From: Lachnospiraceae bacterium
Lineage (GTDB): Bacteria > Bacillota > Clostridia > Lachnospirales > Lachnospiraceae
Assembly: GCA_022845955.1 (NCBI GenBank)
Contig: AP025576.1
Coordinates: 5,518,001-5,582,000 of the forward strand
DNA: 64,000 nucleotides
Direction of reading: 5' to 3'
In this document: positions 7,677 through 14,775 of the stretch, piece after piece
Position numbering within the stretch: position 1 is the first letter of the stretch
How the letters are laid out: the number at the start of each line of letters is the position of its first letter
Position numbers and translations under genes: made by a program
Notes under the pieces: model-generated
What the model was told of the DNA's origin: nothing
The model's input: the letters and a program-made list of their open reading frames with translations, nothing else
The model's database searches: none

Positions 7677-8946
7677 CCGGCTGAACCCGGCAGCATACAA
7701 CCCGCGCCGAGATTTGAAGCCCGGCGACAAGGACTATGAAAAACTGAAACGCTCCATTGAGGAGTTTGGATTTGTAGAGCCGGTGGTCTGGAACAGACGC
7801 ACCGGCTTTGTTGTGGGCGGCCACCAGCGGCTAAAAGTGCTGCTGGATATGGGCGAAACAGAGATTGACTGCGTTGTGGTAGATTTGGAGCCGGAAAAAG
7901 AAAAGGCTTTGAACCTCGCCCTGAACCGGATTCAGGGCGATTGGGACGAGGCGAAGCTGGCCGAGGTCATCGCCGAGCTGGATGCCTCCGCTTTTGACGT
8001 TTCCTTTACCGGCTTCGATGCCGAGGAAATCGACGCTTTGATGAACAAGTTTTACTCCGCCGAAGCCGTACAGGATGATTTCAACCAAGAGGAAGCGGCG
8101 GCGGAGATTGCGGCGGCTGGCGGAGCCACGACCCAGCCCGGCGACCTTTGGGAGCTTGGGAACCACCGCCTTCTCTGCGGTGATTCCGTTTCTGCCGAGG
8201 ATATGGCGCGGCTCTGCGGGAACGAGAGGGCCGCCTGTGCCTTTACGGCTCCGCCCCTCATTGCACTGGCTGACTACCGGAAGGATGGGCTGGCCCCATG
8301 GCTGAAACGGCTGGGCGCAGCGGCGGCGAACCTCTGCAGCCATGCGGAGATTGTCTGCTGGAAAATGGACGACCTGTTCACTACCGGCACCCAGTACATG
8401 GAGCCCGTGGGGCTTTACAGCATGAAGCTCTTTGAGGACTGCAATTTCCGCCCTCTCTGGATTCGCGTCTGGAAACGGCAGGGCTTGCTGGCCCGCGCAG
8501 GCTCCGCCCATCAGAACAGCAACAAGCCGCAGAAACAGTTTGAATATCTGGCGGCCTTTGCCGGAGACGATGCCGAGGAAATAAACCAGCAGGAATATGG
8601 CTGGGTGTCCGCCTTCGCCGCCCACAGCTACCGCTTTGTGAAACGCCTTACCAAAGAGGAGCGCCGCAAGTGGGGCTATGCGGGTGTATGGGAAATTTCT
8701 ATGCCGGAGCAGACCAGTGGCCCGCAGCCAATCCCCGTGGAGTTGCCTTGGCGATGTATCAAGATGCACTCCGATCCGGGCGGCCTGATCCTTGACCCAT
8801 TTTGCGGTAGCGGCACAACGCTGATTGCTGCCGAGCAAAGCGGGCGGCGCTGTTTTGCCATGGACAGCGATCCCCTGAACTGTGATCTGACCGTCCTGCG
8901 CTGGGAGCAATTTACCGGTGAAAAGGCCCGGCGCATGAAAAAATAA
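7651..8946 (+). CDS. ParB domain-DNA methyltransferase fusion with degenerate motif IV
   Basis: This 431-residue protein has two parts. Residues 1-90 are a ParB-like domain (NPAAYNPR, SIEEFGFVEPVV, VVGGHQRLKVL). The C-terminal two-thirds match phage beta-class amino-methyltransferases: GDLWELGNHRLLCGDS near residue 165 and the SAM-binding motif I DPFCGSGTTLIAAE near 380. The catalytic motif IV, normally DPPY or SPPY, reads TAPPL at about residue 200, so methyl transfer may be lost. I chose ATG 7651 because AAGGAG lies 6 bases upstream; the open frame back to 7540 overlaps the previous gene. It may act as a DNA-binding or regulatory pseudoenzyme. Confidence 0.82.
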   Translation: MLIQKVSADRLNPAAYNPRRDLKPGDKDYEKLKRSIEEFGFVEPVVWNRRTGFVVGGHQRLKVLLDMGETEIDCVVVDLEPEKEKALNLALNRIQGDWDEAKLAEVIAELDASAFDVSFTGFDAEEIDALMNKFYSAEAVQDDFNQEEAAAEIAAAGGATTQPGDLWELGNHRLLCGDSVSAEDMARLCGNERAACAFTAPPLIALADYRKDGLAPWLKRLGAAAANLCSHAEIVCWKMDDLFTTGTQYMEPVGLYSMKLFEDCNFRPLWIRVWKRQGLLARAGSAHQNSNKPQKQFEYLAAFAGDDAEEINQQEYGWVSAFAAHSYRFVKRLTKEERRKWGYAGVWEISMPEQTSGPQPIPVELPWRCIKMHSDPGGLILDPFCGSGTTLIAAEQSGRRCFAMDSDPLNCDLTVLRWEQFTGEKARRMKK

Positions 8947-8970
8947 GTTTGAGAATTTTGGCTTTTGAGC

Positions 8971-8999
8971 TTGCCTTTTGAGGTGTTCCAGAGTAATCT
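8971..8999 (+). promoter_or_regulatory. Repeated cargo promoter element, copy 2
   Basis: TTGCCT (8971-8976), a 17-base spacer ending in CCAGAG, then TAATCT (8994-8999). CTCACAT follows and the next ATG (9032) is 38 bases from the start of TAATCT. The spacer TGAGGTGTTCCAGAG is nearly identical to copy 4. Confidence 0.7.
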
Positions 9000-9031
9000 C
9001 CACTCACATCAAGCGAAGGAGGTCATTTCAC

Positions 9032-9403
9032 ATGACTATGTTAGAGCGAGTAGGAAGTTACAGCAATGAGTATTTTAATTCCCTGATCCGGGAGTACACC
9101 GATAAGAGCAAGGCACCGGAAAGCCACGGTATGAACCGCGCCATCCATGCCTACCTCAATACAAACGACCTGAAAGCGAATGAGCTGCTGGTGGACGATA
9201 TGCCCTTTATGCAGGACATCGACGACTTTATGGGAACGATAGAGGCCGCCGGAATCCATGAATTTCTGCTGTGCGATACATCCACGGCCTTAATGGAGTA
9301 TCTCCACTATCTCATGGCCCATGGCTGGGAAATCGCAGGAAGCTATCAAGCAGAAGTTTTTCCCTACTCCACCCGGCTGGGACTGCGCATGAAAAAGATA
9401 TAA
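9032..9403 (+). CDS. Small phage cargo protein, unknown function
   Basis: This 123-residue protein follows promoter copy 2 and a good ribosome site (AAGGAGG at 9016-9022, 9 bases before ATG 9032). It is acidic and predicted mostly helical, without cysteines in clusters or membrane segments. It resembles the many small uncharacterised proteins carried as single-gene units by clostridial prophages. A terminator follows at once, so it appears to be a monocistronic unit. The function is unknown. Confidence 0.7.
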   Translation: MTMLERVGSYSNEYFNSLIREYTDKSKAPESHGMNRAIHAYLNTNDLKANELLVDDMPFMQDIDDFMGTIEAAGIHEFLLCDTSTALMEYLHYLMAHGWEIAGSYQAEVFPYSTRLGLRMKKI

Positions 9404-9411
9404 CCGAAAAG

Positions 9412-9431
9412 GCCCGGAAACGGGCTTTTTT
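9412..9431 (+). terminator. Intrinsic terminator before promoter copy 3
   Basis: GCCCG-GAAA-CGGGC is followed by six T. The same terminator, followed by the same promoter element, recurs at 11094, so terminator and promoter were duplicated together as a roughly 75-base cassette. Confidence 0.85.
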
Positions 9432-9443
9432 CGTCCGTGAGCC

Positions 9444-9472
9444 TTGTCTTTCACCACCGTCCAGAGTAATCT
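9444..9472 (+). promoter_or_regulatory. Repeated cargo promoter element, copy 3
   Basis: TTGTCT (9444-9449), a 17-base spacer ending in CCAGAG, then TAATCT (9467-9472). TCACA follows and ATG 9505 is 38 bases from the start of TAATCT. A terminator lies immediately upstream. Confidence 0.7.
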
Positions 9473-9504
9473 GTGTCACACCAAATTTAAGGAGGTTTGA
9501 CACC

Positions 9505-9687
9505 ATGGCAAAGAAAACTTTTGAAACGGTTCTGAAATGGAACGGCGGAGAAGCCTTCCGGGCAAAGGTTGAGGTTGGAGCCGATGGCTGGGGCCGGGTA
9601 TTTGATACGGCTGACGGTCTGTACTGCGGCTCAATGAGCCCGCTCCGTACCCGCCAGCTTATGCAGGAGGCGGCCTATGGAAAGTAA
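9505..9687 (+). CDS. Small beta-rich phage protein, unknown function
   Basis: This 60-residue protein starts at ATG 9505, 9 bases after AAGGAGG (9489-9495). It is mostly short strands (TFETVLKWNGGEAFRAKVEV, then RVFDTADGLYCG) with a helical C-terminus. I recognise no family. It overlaps the next gene by 11 bases and heads a five-gene run (9505-11076) that ends at the second copy of the terminator. Confidence 0.65.
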   Translation: MAKKTFETVLKWNGGEAFRAKVEVGADGWGRVFDTADGLYCGSMSPLRTRQLMQEAAYGK

Positions 9688-10087
9688 GGACGATTTACAG
9701 ATTGCGCTCCGCAGCCTGCGCAATGTGCGCCGGATGGCGCGAAGGCTGCAAAGAGTGCCGGTTGACTGCTTGCGGGTAAACGGCAGCGATATTGCTGACG
9801 CGGAATATGTGACGGAATGGCTGGGCATCGTCCTTTGCCGGGTATGCGGGCAGCAGGACGTATCCATGCCGCCCTTTGAGGCAGGGGCCGCTCCCGTGGC
9901 ACAATTCCGCTGGTTTATCCAGAAAGCGGCCCGGCAGGCCGGTGCAATCCGGCGAGCCATCTTTTGGGGCCGGGTATCCAAGGCTCTGTTTGCCGAGAAA
10001 GCATGGGAAGGCCTCGACAGCGCAGAAACCTTTCTTGGCTCCTTCCTGTCCGAGAATGTTTACCGGGAAAGGAGGCGGATGCAATGA
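9677..10087 (+). CDS. Basic helical phage protein, unknown function
   Basis: A 136-residue protein with a strongly basic helical N-terminus (SLRNVRRMARRLQR) and helices through the rest. There are no recognisable catalytic motifs. The start overlaps the preceding gene by 11 bases, with GCAGGAGG as ribosome site, and its stop overlaps the next start (ATGA). Translational coupling on both sides supports a real gene in the promoter-copy-3 operon. Confidence 0.65.
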   Translation: MESKDDLQIALRSLRNVRRMARRLQRVPVDCLRVNGSDIADAEYVTEWLGIVLCRVCGQQDVSMPPFEAGAAPVAQFRWFIQKAARQAGAIRRAIFWGRVSKALFAEKAWEGLDSAETFLGSFLSENVYRERRRMQ

Positions 10088-10323
10088 GGTTCCCAAGAAA
10101 AGAAATCGTGGAGGCTGTCCGCGCCCGTTACCCCAAGGGAACGCGGGTAGAACTGGTTTTCATGGACGACCCATACAGCCGGTTAAAGCCCGGCGACCGG
10201 GGGACGGTGGAATTTGTGGACGACATAGCCACGGTTCATGTAAAATGGGATTGCGGTTCCGGGCTGGGCGTGGCCTATGGTGCGGACAAAATCCGCATCT
10301 TGGAAGGCGGTGATTTTGAATGA
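10084..10323 (+). CDS. DUF4314-like small protein
   Basis: This 79-residue protein matches the pattern of DUF4314: a short N-terminal helix, GTRVELVFMDDPYSRLKPGD (residues 19-38), then GTVEFVDDIATVHVKWDCGSGLGVAYG, which suggests a small SH3-like beta barrel. Members are common in phages and mobile elements of Firmicutes, with no known function. AAAGGAGGCGG precedes ATG 10084. It overlaps its neighbours by 4 bases on each side. Confidence 0.72.
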   Translation: MRFPRKEIVEAVRARYPKGTRVELVFMDDPYSRLKPGDRGTVEFVDDIATVHVKWDCGSGLGVAYGADKIRILEGGDFE

Positions 10324-10685
10324 GCGGGATCTTCCATGAGGGTCGCTGGTATGAAAACACAGATATGATCTGCCGCCGCTGCGGCAGGCCTGTGTACGAC
10401 TCCGACAACCCGGAATACTGCTATCAGTGCTTTCATTGCGACGAGGATTTCTATTCCTTCGAGGTGGAGGAACAGGACGCGCTTTATCTGCCGCCTGTCA
10501 TGGTGGCTCGTCCGGTGGACGGGATCACGCTTAACGAGGCGTTGGAATACCTGCTGGATGATACCGGCAAAACCCGGATTTTTCAAAATCAGCCCGAGGC
10601 GGAGGCGTTTCTATTATGCCACGGCTTCACCTCCGAGGATTTGGAGCATTTTTATTTTGTGGAGGTGCCAGAAAATGAAGAATAA
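10320..10685 (+). CDS. Zn-ribbon phage protein, unknown function
   Basis: A 121-residue acidic protein. The N-terminal 50 residues form a zinc-ribbon-like unit with CRRCGR (about 18-23) and CYQCFHC (about 34-40). The C-terminal half is helical (LNEALEYLLDDTG, EAEAFLLCHGFTSEDLEHF). The fold suggests nucleic-acid or protein binding, but no family is recognised. The start overlaps the previous stop (ATGA), and the 3' end overlaps the next gene by 11 bases. Confidence 0.65.
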   Translation: MSGIFHEGRWYENTDMICRRCGRPVYDSDNPEYCYQCFHCDEDFYSFEVEEQDALYLPPVMVARPVDGITLNEALEYLLDDTGKTRIFQNQPEAEAFLLCHGFTSEDLEHFYFVEVPENEE

Positions 10686-11076
10686 AGGATGCGCTTTTGA
10701 GATACAAGGTGGTGGGACTTCCCGCTATTTTACCAGCCCTTTGGTACATGGCTTCGCGGATTTTGTCCGCTTTCTCGATGAAAACCGGGGTGAAGCGGGC
10801 CATGCGCCTCTGCCGCTGCACAAGCGGATACCGCAGGCCACACAGATTTCCGAGGCGGAATGGCGGAACATCGCCGACAATCAGGACACCGGCTATTCCT
10901 GCTTCATCGTGGTAAATGTCCCTGAAAATCAGGTGTGGGTCAACGAGGACACCGGGGCCGGGATGTCGCTCTATTGCTTCCCGTTCCTTGCGGTGATGGA
11001 GGTGGCCGCCTCCGGTGCTGCCGATCCGTGGGAAACGCTGCTGGCGAAGTATCCCTCGGCCAAAATGAGCGGCTGA
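10675..11076 (+). CDS. Small phage cargo protein, unknown function
   Basis: A 133-residue protein, last gene of the five-gene run begun at 9505. ATG 10675 was chosen because GGAGGTG lies at 10661-10667; the open frame back to 10558 is a shadow of the preceding gene. The C-terminal half has alternating strands (CFIVVNVPENQVWVNEDTG, MSLYCFPFLAVMEVA). No catalytic motif is seen. It is followed 18 bases on by the second copy of the GCCCG-GAAA terminator. Confidence 0.62.
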   Translation: MKNKGCAFEIQGGGTSRYFTSPLVHGFADFVRFLDENRGEAGHAPLPLHKRIPQATQISEAEWRNIADNQDTGYSCFIVVNVPENQVWVNEDTGAGMSLYCFPFLAVMEVAASGAADPWETLLAKYPSAKMSG

Positions 11077-11093
11077 TATTCCAAAAGAAAAAG

Positions 11094-11113
11094 GCCCGGA
11101 AACGGGCTTTTTT
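11094..11113 (+). terminator. Intrinsic terminator before promoter copy 4
   Basis: GCCCG-GAAA-CGGGC with six T, identical in stem and loop to the terminator at 9412 and, like it, followed directly by a promoter element. Confidence 0.85.
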
Positions 11114-11125
11114 CGCTGGTGAGCC

Positions 11126-11154
11126 TTGTCTTTTGAGGTGTTCCAGAGTAATCT
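11126..11154 (+). promoter_or_regulatory. Repeated cargo promoter element, copy 4
   Basis: TTGTCT (11126-11131), a 17-base spacer ending in CCAGAG, then TAATCT (11149-11154). CCACAT follows and ATG 11185 is 36 bases from the start of TAATCT. Confidence 0.7.
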
Positions 11155-11184
11155 CTGACCACATCAAACAAGGGAGGTTTCACC

Positions 11185-11496
11185 ATGAAACAGACAATCG
11201 CAATGAAGCAAGCGGCCTTTGAGGAACTTATGCGGGAGCATGGCTTCCAGTACCTCGGAGCGACTACCTACGACGGGAGCTTTATCTACCAGCGCACTTG
11301 GCACCGGACGGGTGAGGTGGCCTTCTATGGCCCCATGGAAAGCACCTACAAAATCATGGCGCACATCAGCTATGGGGTGCCGATCATCCAGCTTTTCGAG
11401 GACGGGCGCGCACTTGGCACCCGCGACTATTCAAGCCCCAAGCGGGCAATCAACGCCATCCGGGAAATCCTCCGGTGCGCCGGGTACGAGCTGTAA
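11185..11496 (+). CDS. Small phage cargo protein, unknown function
   Basis: A 103-residue protein with an N-terminal helix (QAAFEELMREHGFQYL), a beta-rich middle (TTYDGSFIYQRTW, GEVAFYGPMESTYKIMAHIS) and a C-terminal helix (SPKRAINAIREILRCAG). No family was recognised. It is the first gene after promoter copy 4, with AGGGAGG as ribosome site. It is followed 12 bases on by the next small gene. Confidence 0.65.
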   Translation: MKQTIAMKQAAFEELMREHGFQYLGATTYDGSFIYQRTWHRTGEVAFYGPMESTYKIMAHISYGVPIIQLFEDGRALGTRDYSSPKRAINAIREILRCAGYEL

Positions 11497-11508
11497 GGAG
11501 GGGCGGAT

Positions 11509-11799
11509 ATGAGCAACTTTTCACTTGGAAATCTCTACGCCTCTCGGAGTGTAGCCAGCGAGGCCGCAGAAAACCGCGACTTTGAAAATTTTATCTGGCG
11601 CTCTCTTGGCCGATACCGGCAGAGCGATTGGGGCGACCTATCTGCCGCCGATAAGCGGGCCAACGATCTGGCAGTACAGCAAGGCGACCTCCGCATCCTT
11701 GCTGCGTATGAGTACAAAGCGCAGCCAAACCTGAAAATCTGGATCATCACTGAGGCGGATAGAAGCGCCACAACGGTGATTTTCCCATATGAATATTGA
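11509..11799 (+). CDS. Small mobile-element protein with WIITEADRS C-terminus
   Basis: A 96-residue protein with two parts visible: a helical middle containing SDWGDLSAADKRANDLAV and a C-terminal strand pair with KIWIITEADRSATTVIFP. I know this arrangement (WGDL-DK-ND then WIITEADRS-TT) from short uncharacterised proteins of clostridial prophages and integrative elements; the function is unknown. TAAGGAGGG precedes ATG 11509. A terminator follows at 11818-11854. Confidence 0.7.
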   Translation: MSNFSLGNLYASRSVASEAAENRDFENFIWRSLGRYRQSDWGDLSAADKRANDLAVQQGDLRILAAYEYKAQPNLKIWIITEADRSATTVIFPYEY

Positions 11800-11817
11800 A
11801 ACTTAAAAATTATCTTT

Positions 11818-11854
11818 AAGGGACTTTCCCCATACCGGGGGAGGTTCCTTTTTT
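11818..11854 (+). terminator. Intrinsic terminator between cargo block and large terminase
   Basis: A 14-bp stem (11818-11831 with 11837-11850, including three G-T pairs) closes the loop ATACC and runs into six T (11849-11854). It isolates the cargo block from the structural operon. Confidence 0.8.
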
Positions 11855-11860
11855 GTTGCC

Positions 11861-13483
11861 GTGAGAAAGGAGGCGGCGGATATTCGCAAGTTAAAGAAAT
11901 ACAAGCCCACCCGCTTCATGGCGGAAGGCTCGGCCTATAACCGGGAGCTGGCCGATCTGGCCGTTTCCTTTATCGGCTGCCTGAAGCATACCAAGGGCGA
12001 GTGGTACGGGCAGAACTTTGAACTCATTGACTGGCAGGAGCAGATTATCCGGGATCTGTTCGGCATTGTAAAGCCCAACGGCTACCGCCAGTTTAATACC
12101 GCATACATCGAGATCGCCAAGAAACAGGGAAAATCCGAGCTGGCCGCTGCGGTGGCTCTGCTGCTTACCTGCGGCGACATGGAATACGGCGGCGAGGTCT
12201 ATGGCTGCGCCTCCGACCGGCAGCAGGCTTCCATCGTATTCGACGTGGCCTGCGGCATGGTGGAGCAATGCCCGGCCCTCAAATCCCGCATCAAGCCGGT
12301 GCTGTCGCAGAAGCGCCTGATCTATAAGCCGCTGGGGAGCTTCTATCAGGTACTTTCCGCAGAGGCATACACCAAGCATGGCCTCAACGTCCATGCGGTG
12401 GTATTTGACGAACTGCACGCCCAGCCAAACCGGCAGCTCTATGATGTTATGACCCACGGCTCCGGCGACGCCAGAAAGCAGCCTCTCTATTTTCTCATTA
12501 CTACGGCGGGCAATGACGTGAACAGCATCTGCTATGAGGTTCACCAGAAGGCGCGGGATATTCTGGATGGCCGGAAAATTGACCCCACCTTCTATCCGGT
12601 GATTTATGGTGCGGATGAGGCCGATGATTGGACTTCCCCGAAGGTCTGGAAAAAGGCCAATCCTTCTCTCGGCATTACCGTGGATATAGAAAAGCTGGAA
12701 GCAGCCTGCGAAAGCGCCCGGCAGAACCCCGCCGAGGAGAACCTGTTCCGGCAGCTCCGGCTCTGCCAGTGGGTAAAGCAGGCTGTTCGCTGGATGCCCA
12801 TGGAAAAGTGGGACAAATGCGCCTTTGCGGTAGACCCGGAGGCCCTGCAAGACCGGGCGTGCTATGGCGGCCTTGACCTTTCCTCCACCACGGATATTAC
12901 CGCCTTCGTGCTGGTATTCCCTCCGGAATATGAAGGCGACAAATATGTGATCCTGCCTTTCTTCTGGATACCGGAGGACAATCTCGACCTGCGGGTGCGC
13001 CGGGATCACGTTCCCTATGACGTGTGGGAAAAGCAGGGGTATCTGAAAACCACCGAGGGAAATGTCGTCCACTATGGCTTCATTGAGTCCTTCATCGACG
13101 AGCTGGGCGCAAAGTACAACATCCGGGAAATTGCCTTTGACCGCTGGGGTGCGACGCAGATGGTGCAGAACTTGGAGGGCCTTGGCTTTACGGTGGTTCC
13201 CTTCGGGCAGGGCTTCAAAGATATGTCCCCGCCCACCAAGGAGCTGATGCGCCTGACTTTGGATGAACAGCTCGCCCATGGCGGCCACCCGGTTCTGCGG
13301 TGGATGATGGACAACATCCATGTCCGCACCGATCCAGCGGGCAATGTGAAACCGGATAAGGAAAAATCTACAGAAAAGATTGACGGTGCGGTGGCGACTA
13401 TCATGGCGCTTGACCGGGCCATTCGAGGCGGCGGGGACACCGGCGCTTCTATCTACGATGAAAGGGGGCTTTTGTTGCTATGA
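11861..13483 (+). CDS. terL: Terminase large subunit
   Basis: This 540-residue ATPase/nuclease motor packages phage DNA. The ATPase half has a Walker A-like segment KKQGKSE near residues 87-93 and Walker B VVFDELHA near 180-187. The nuclease half begins with GLDLSSTTDITAFVLVF near 337, and has DRWGA and a late DGAVATIMALDRA that supply acidic metal ligands. The start is uncertain. GTG 11861 has no good ribosome site, whereas AAGGAGG at 11868-11874 points to an in-frame ATT at 11882, and ATG 11918 is also in frame. It overlaps the portal gene by 4 bases. Confidence 0.92.
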   Translation: MRKEAADIRKLKKYKPTRFMAEGSAYNRELADLAVSFIGCLKHTKGEWYGQNFELIDWQEQIIRDLFGIVKPNGYRQFNTAYIEIAKKQGKSELAAAVALLLTCGDMEYGGEVYGCASDRQQASIVFDVACGMVEQCPALKSRIKPVLSQKRLIYKPLGSFYQVLSAEAYTKHGLNVHAVVFDELHAQPNRQLYDVMTHGSGDARKQPLYFLITTAGNDVNSICYEVHQKARDILDGRKIDPTFYPVIYGADEADDWTSPKVWKKANPSLGITVDIEKLEAACESARQNPAEENLFRQLRLCQWVKQAVRWMPMEKWDKCAFAVDPEALQDRACYGGLDLSSTTDITAFVLVFPPEYEGDKYVILPFFWIPEDNLDLRVRRDHVPYDVWEKQGYLKTTEGNVVHYGFIESFIDELGAKYNIREIAFDRWGATQMVQNLEGLGFTVVPFGQGFKDMSPPTKELMRLTLDEQLAHGGHPVLRWMMDNIHVRTDPAGNVKPDKEKSTEKIDGAVATIMALDRAIRGGGDTGASIYDERGLLLL

Positions 13484-14775
13484 GTGTTTTCAGCCGTTTT
13501 TTCCATTCACGGGATAAGCCGGAGGAACTGCGCCGGGCGCAGGATACCTTGGGCGGCAGCCGCTTTTCCTTTTTCTTTGGCGGCTCCACCAGCGGCAAGC
13601 CGGTGAATGAGCGCACCGCGCTGCAAACGACTGCTGTGTATTCCTGCGTCCGTATTCTCTCCGAGGCGGTGGCGGGCCTTCCGCTCCATGTGTACCGCTA
13701 CGGTGAAAACGGGAGCAAGGTAAAGGCCCTCGACCATCCTCTCTACCGGTTGCTGCACGACGAGCCGAACCCGGAAATGACCTCGTTCAATTTCCGGGAA
13801 ACCCTGATGGGCCACCTGCTCCTATACGGGAACGCTTACGCGCAGATCATCCGCAATGGTAAGGGCGAGGTGATCGGCCTCTATCCGCTGATGCCCACCA
13901 AGATGACCGTTGACCGGGACAGCAAGGGGCAGATTTATTATCTCTATACCCGTGGCTCGGATGATTCCCCGGTGGATGATGAAAACGGGCAGGTTTATCT
14001 GCCGCCGGAGCAGGTGCTTCATATCCCCGGCCTCGGCTATGACGGGATCGTGGGCTATTCGCCCATCGCCATGGCAAAGAACGCGGTGGGGATGGCGATT
14101 GCCTGCGAGGAATACGGCGCAAAGTTTTTCGCCAACGATGCAGCCCCCGGCGGTGTGCTGGAACATCCCGGCGTACTGAAAAACCCGGATAAGGTGCGGG
14201 AAAGCTGGAACAAGCTCTTTCGCGGCAGTGCAAATTCACATCAAATCGCGGTTTTGGAGGAGGGCTTGAAATATCAGCCCATTGGCATTTCCCCGGAGCA
14301 GGCGCAATTTCTGGAAACGAGGAAATTCCAAATCAATGAGATTGCCCGCATTTTTCGGGTGCCTCCCCACATGGTCGGAGATTTGGAGAAATCCAGCTTT
14401 TCCAACATCGAGCAGCAGAGCTTGGAATTTGTGAAATATACCCTTGAACCGTGGCTTATGCGCTGGGAACAGAGTATGGCCCGCCGCCTGTTTTCCGACA
14501 GCGAGAAGCGGGAGTATTTTATCCGCTTCAATGTGGAGGGCCTGCTGCGGGGCGATTACGCCAGCCGTATGAACGGTTACGCGGTGGCCCGCCAGAATGG
14601 CTGGATGAGTGCCAACGACATAAGAGAGCTGGAAAACCTCGACCGTATCCCTGCCGAGGAAGGCGGCGACCTGTATCTGGTAAACGGCTCCATGACGAAG
14701 CTCAGTGATGCCGGGGCCTTTGCCGGAACCACCGCAACAAATCCAACAGAAACGGAGGAACAGACAAGTGAATAA
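13480..14775 (+). CDS. Portal protein, HK97 family
   Basis: This 431-residue portal forms the dodecameric ring through which DNA enters the capsid. Family landmarks in order are TAVYSCVRILSEAVAGLPLHVY (about 46-67), HPLYRLLHDEPN, GNAYAQIIRNGKGEVIGLYPL, VLHIPG, EYGAKFFANDAAPGGVLEHPG and PPHMVGDLEKSSFSNIEQQS. Length is normal. The start overlaps the terminase stop (ATGA) and its end overlaps the protease start by 8 bases. Confidence 0.93.
   Translation: MSVFSRFFHSRDKPEELRRAQDTLGGSRFSFFFGGSTSGKPVNERTALQTTAVYSCVRILSEAVAGLPLHVYRYGENGSKVKALDHPLYRLLHDEPNPEMTSFNFRETLMGHLLLYGNAYAQIIRNGKGEVIGLYPLMPTKMTVDRDSKGQIYYLYTRGSDDSPVDDENGQVYLPPEQVLHIPGLGYDGIVGYSPIAMAKNAVGMAIACEEYGAKFFANDAAPGGVLEHPGVLKNPDKVRESWNKLFRGSANSHQIAVLEEGLKYQPIGISPEQAQFLETRKFQINEIARIFRVPPHMVGDLEKSSFSNIEQQSLEFVKYTLEPWLMRWEQSMARRLFSDSEKREYFIRFNVEGLLRGDYASRMNGYAVARQNGWMSANDIRELENLDRIPAEEGGDLYLVNGSMTKLSDAGAFAGTTATNPTETEEQTSE

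Noticed and set aside
11891-13321. 476-residue open frame on the minus strand
   Set aside because: It lies wholly within the terminase large subunit, has no ribosome site and no recognisable motifs; it is a codon-usage shadow.
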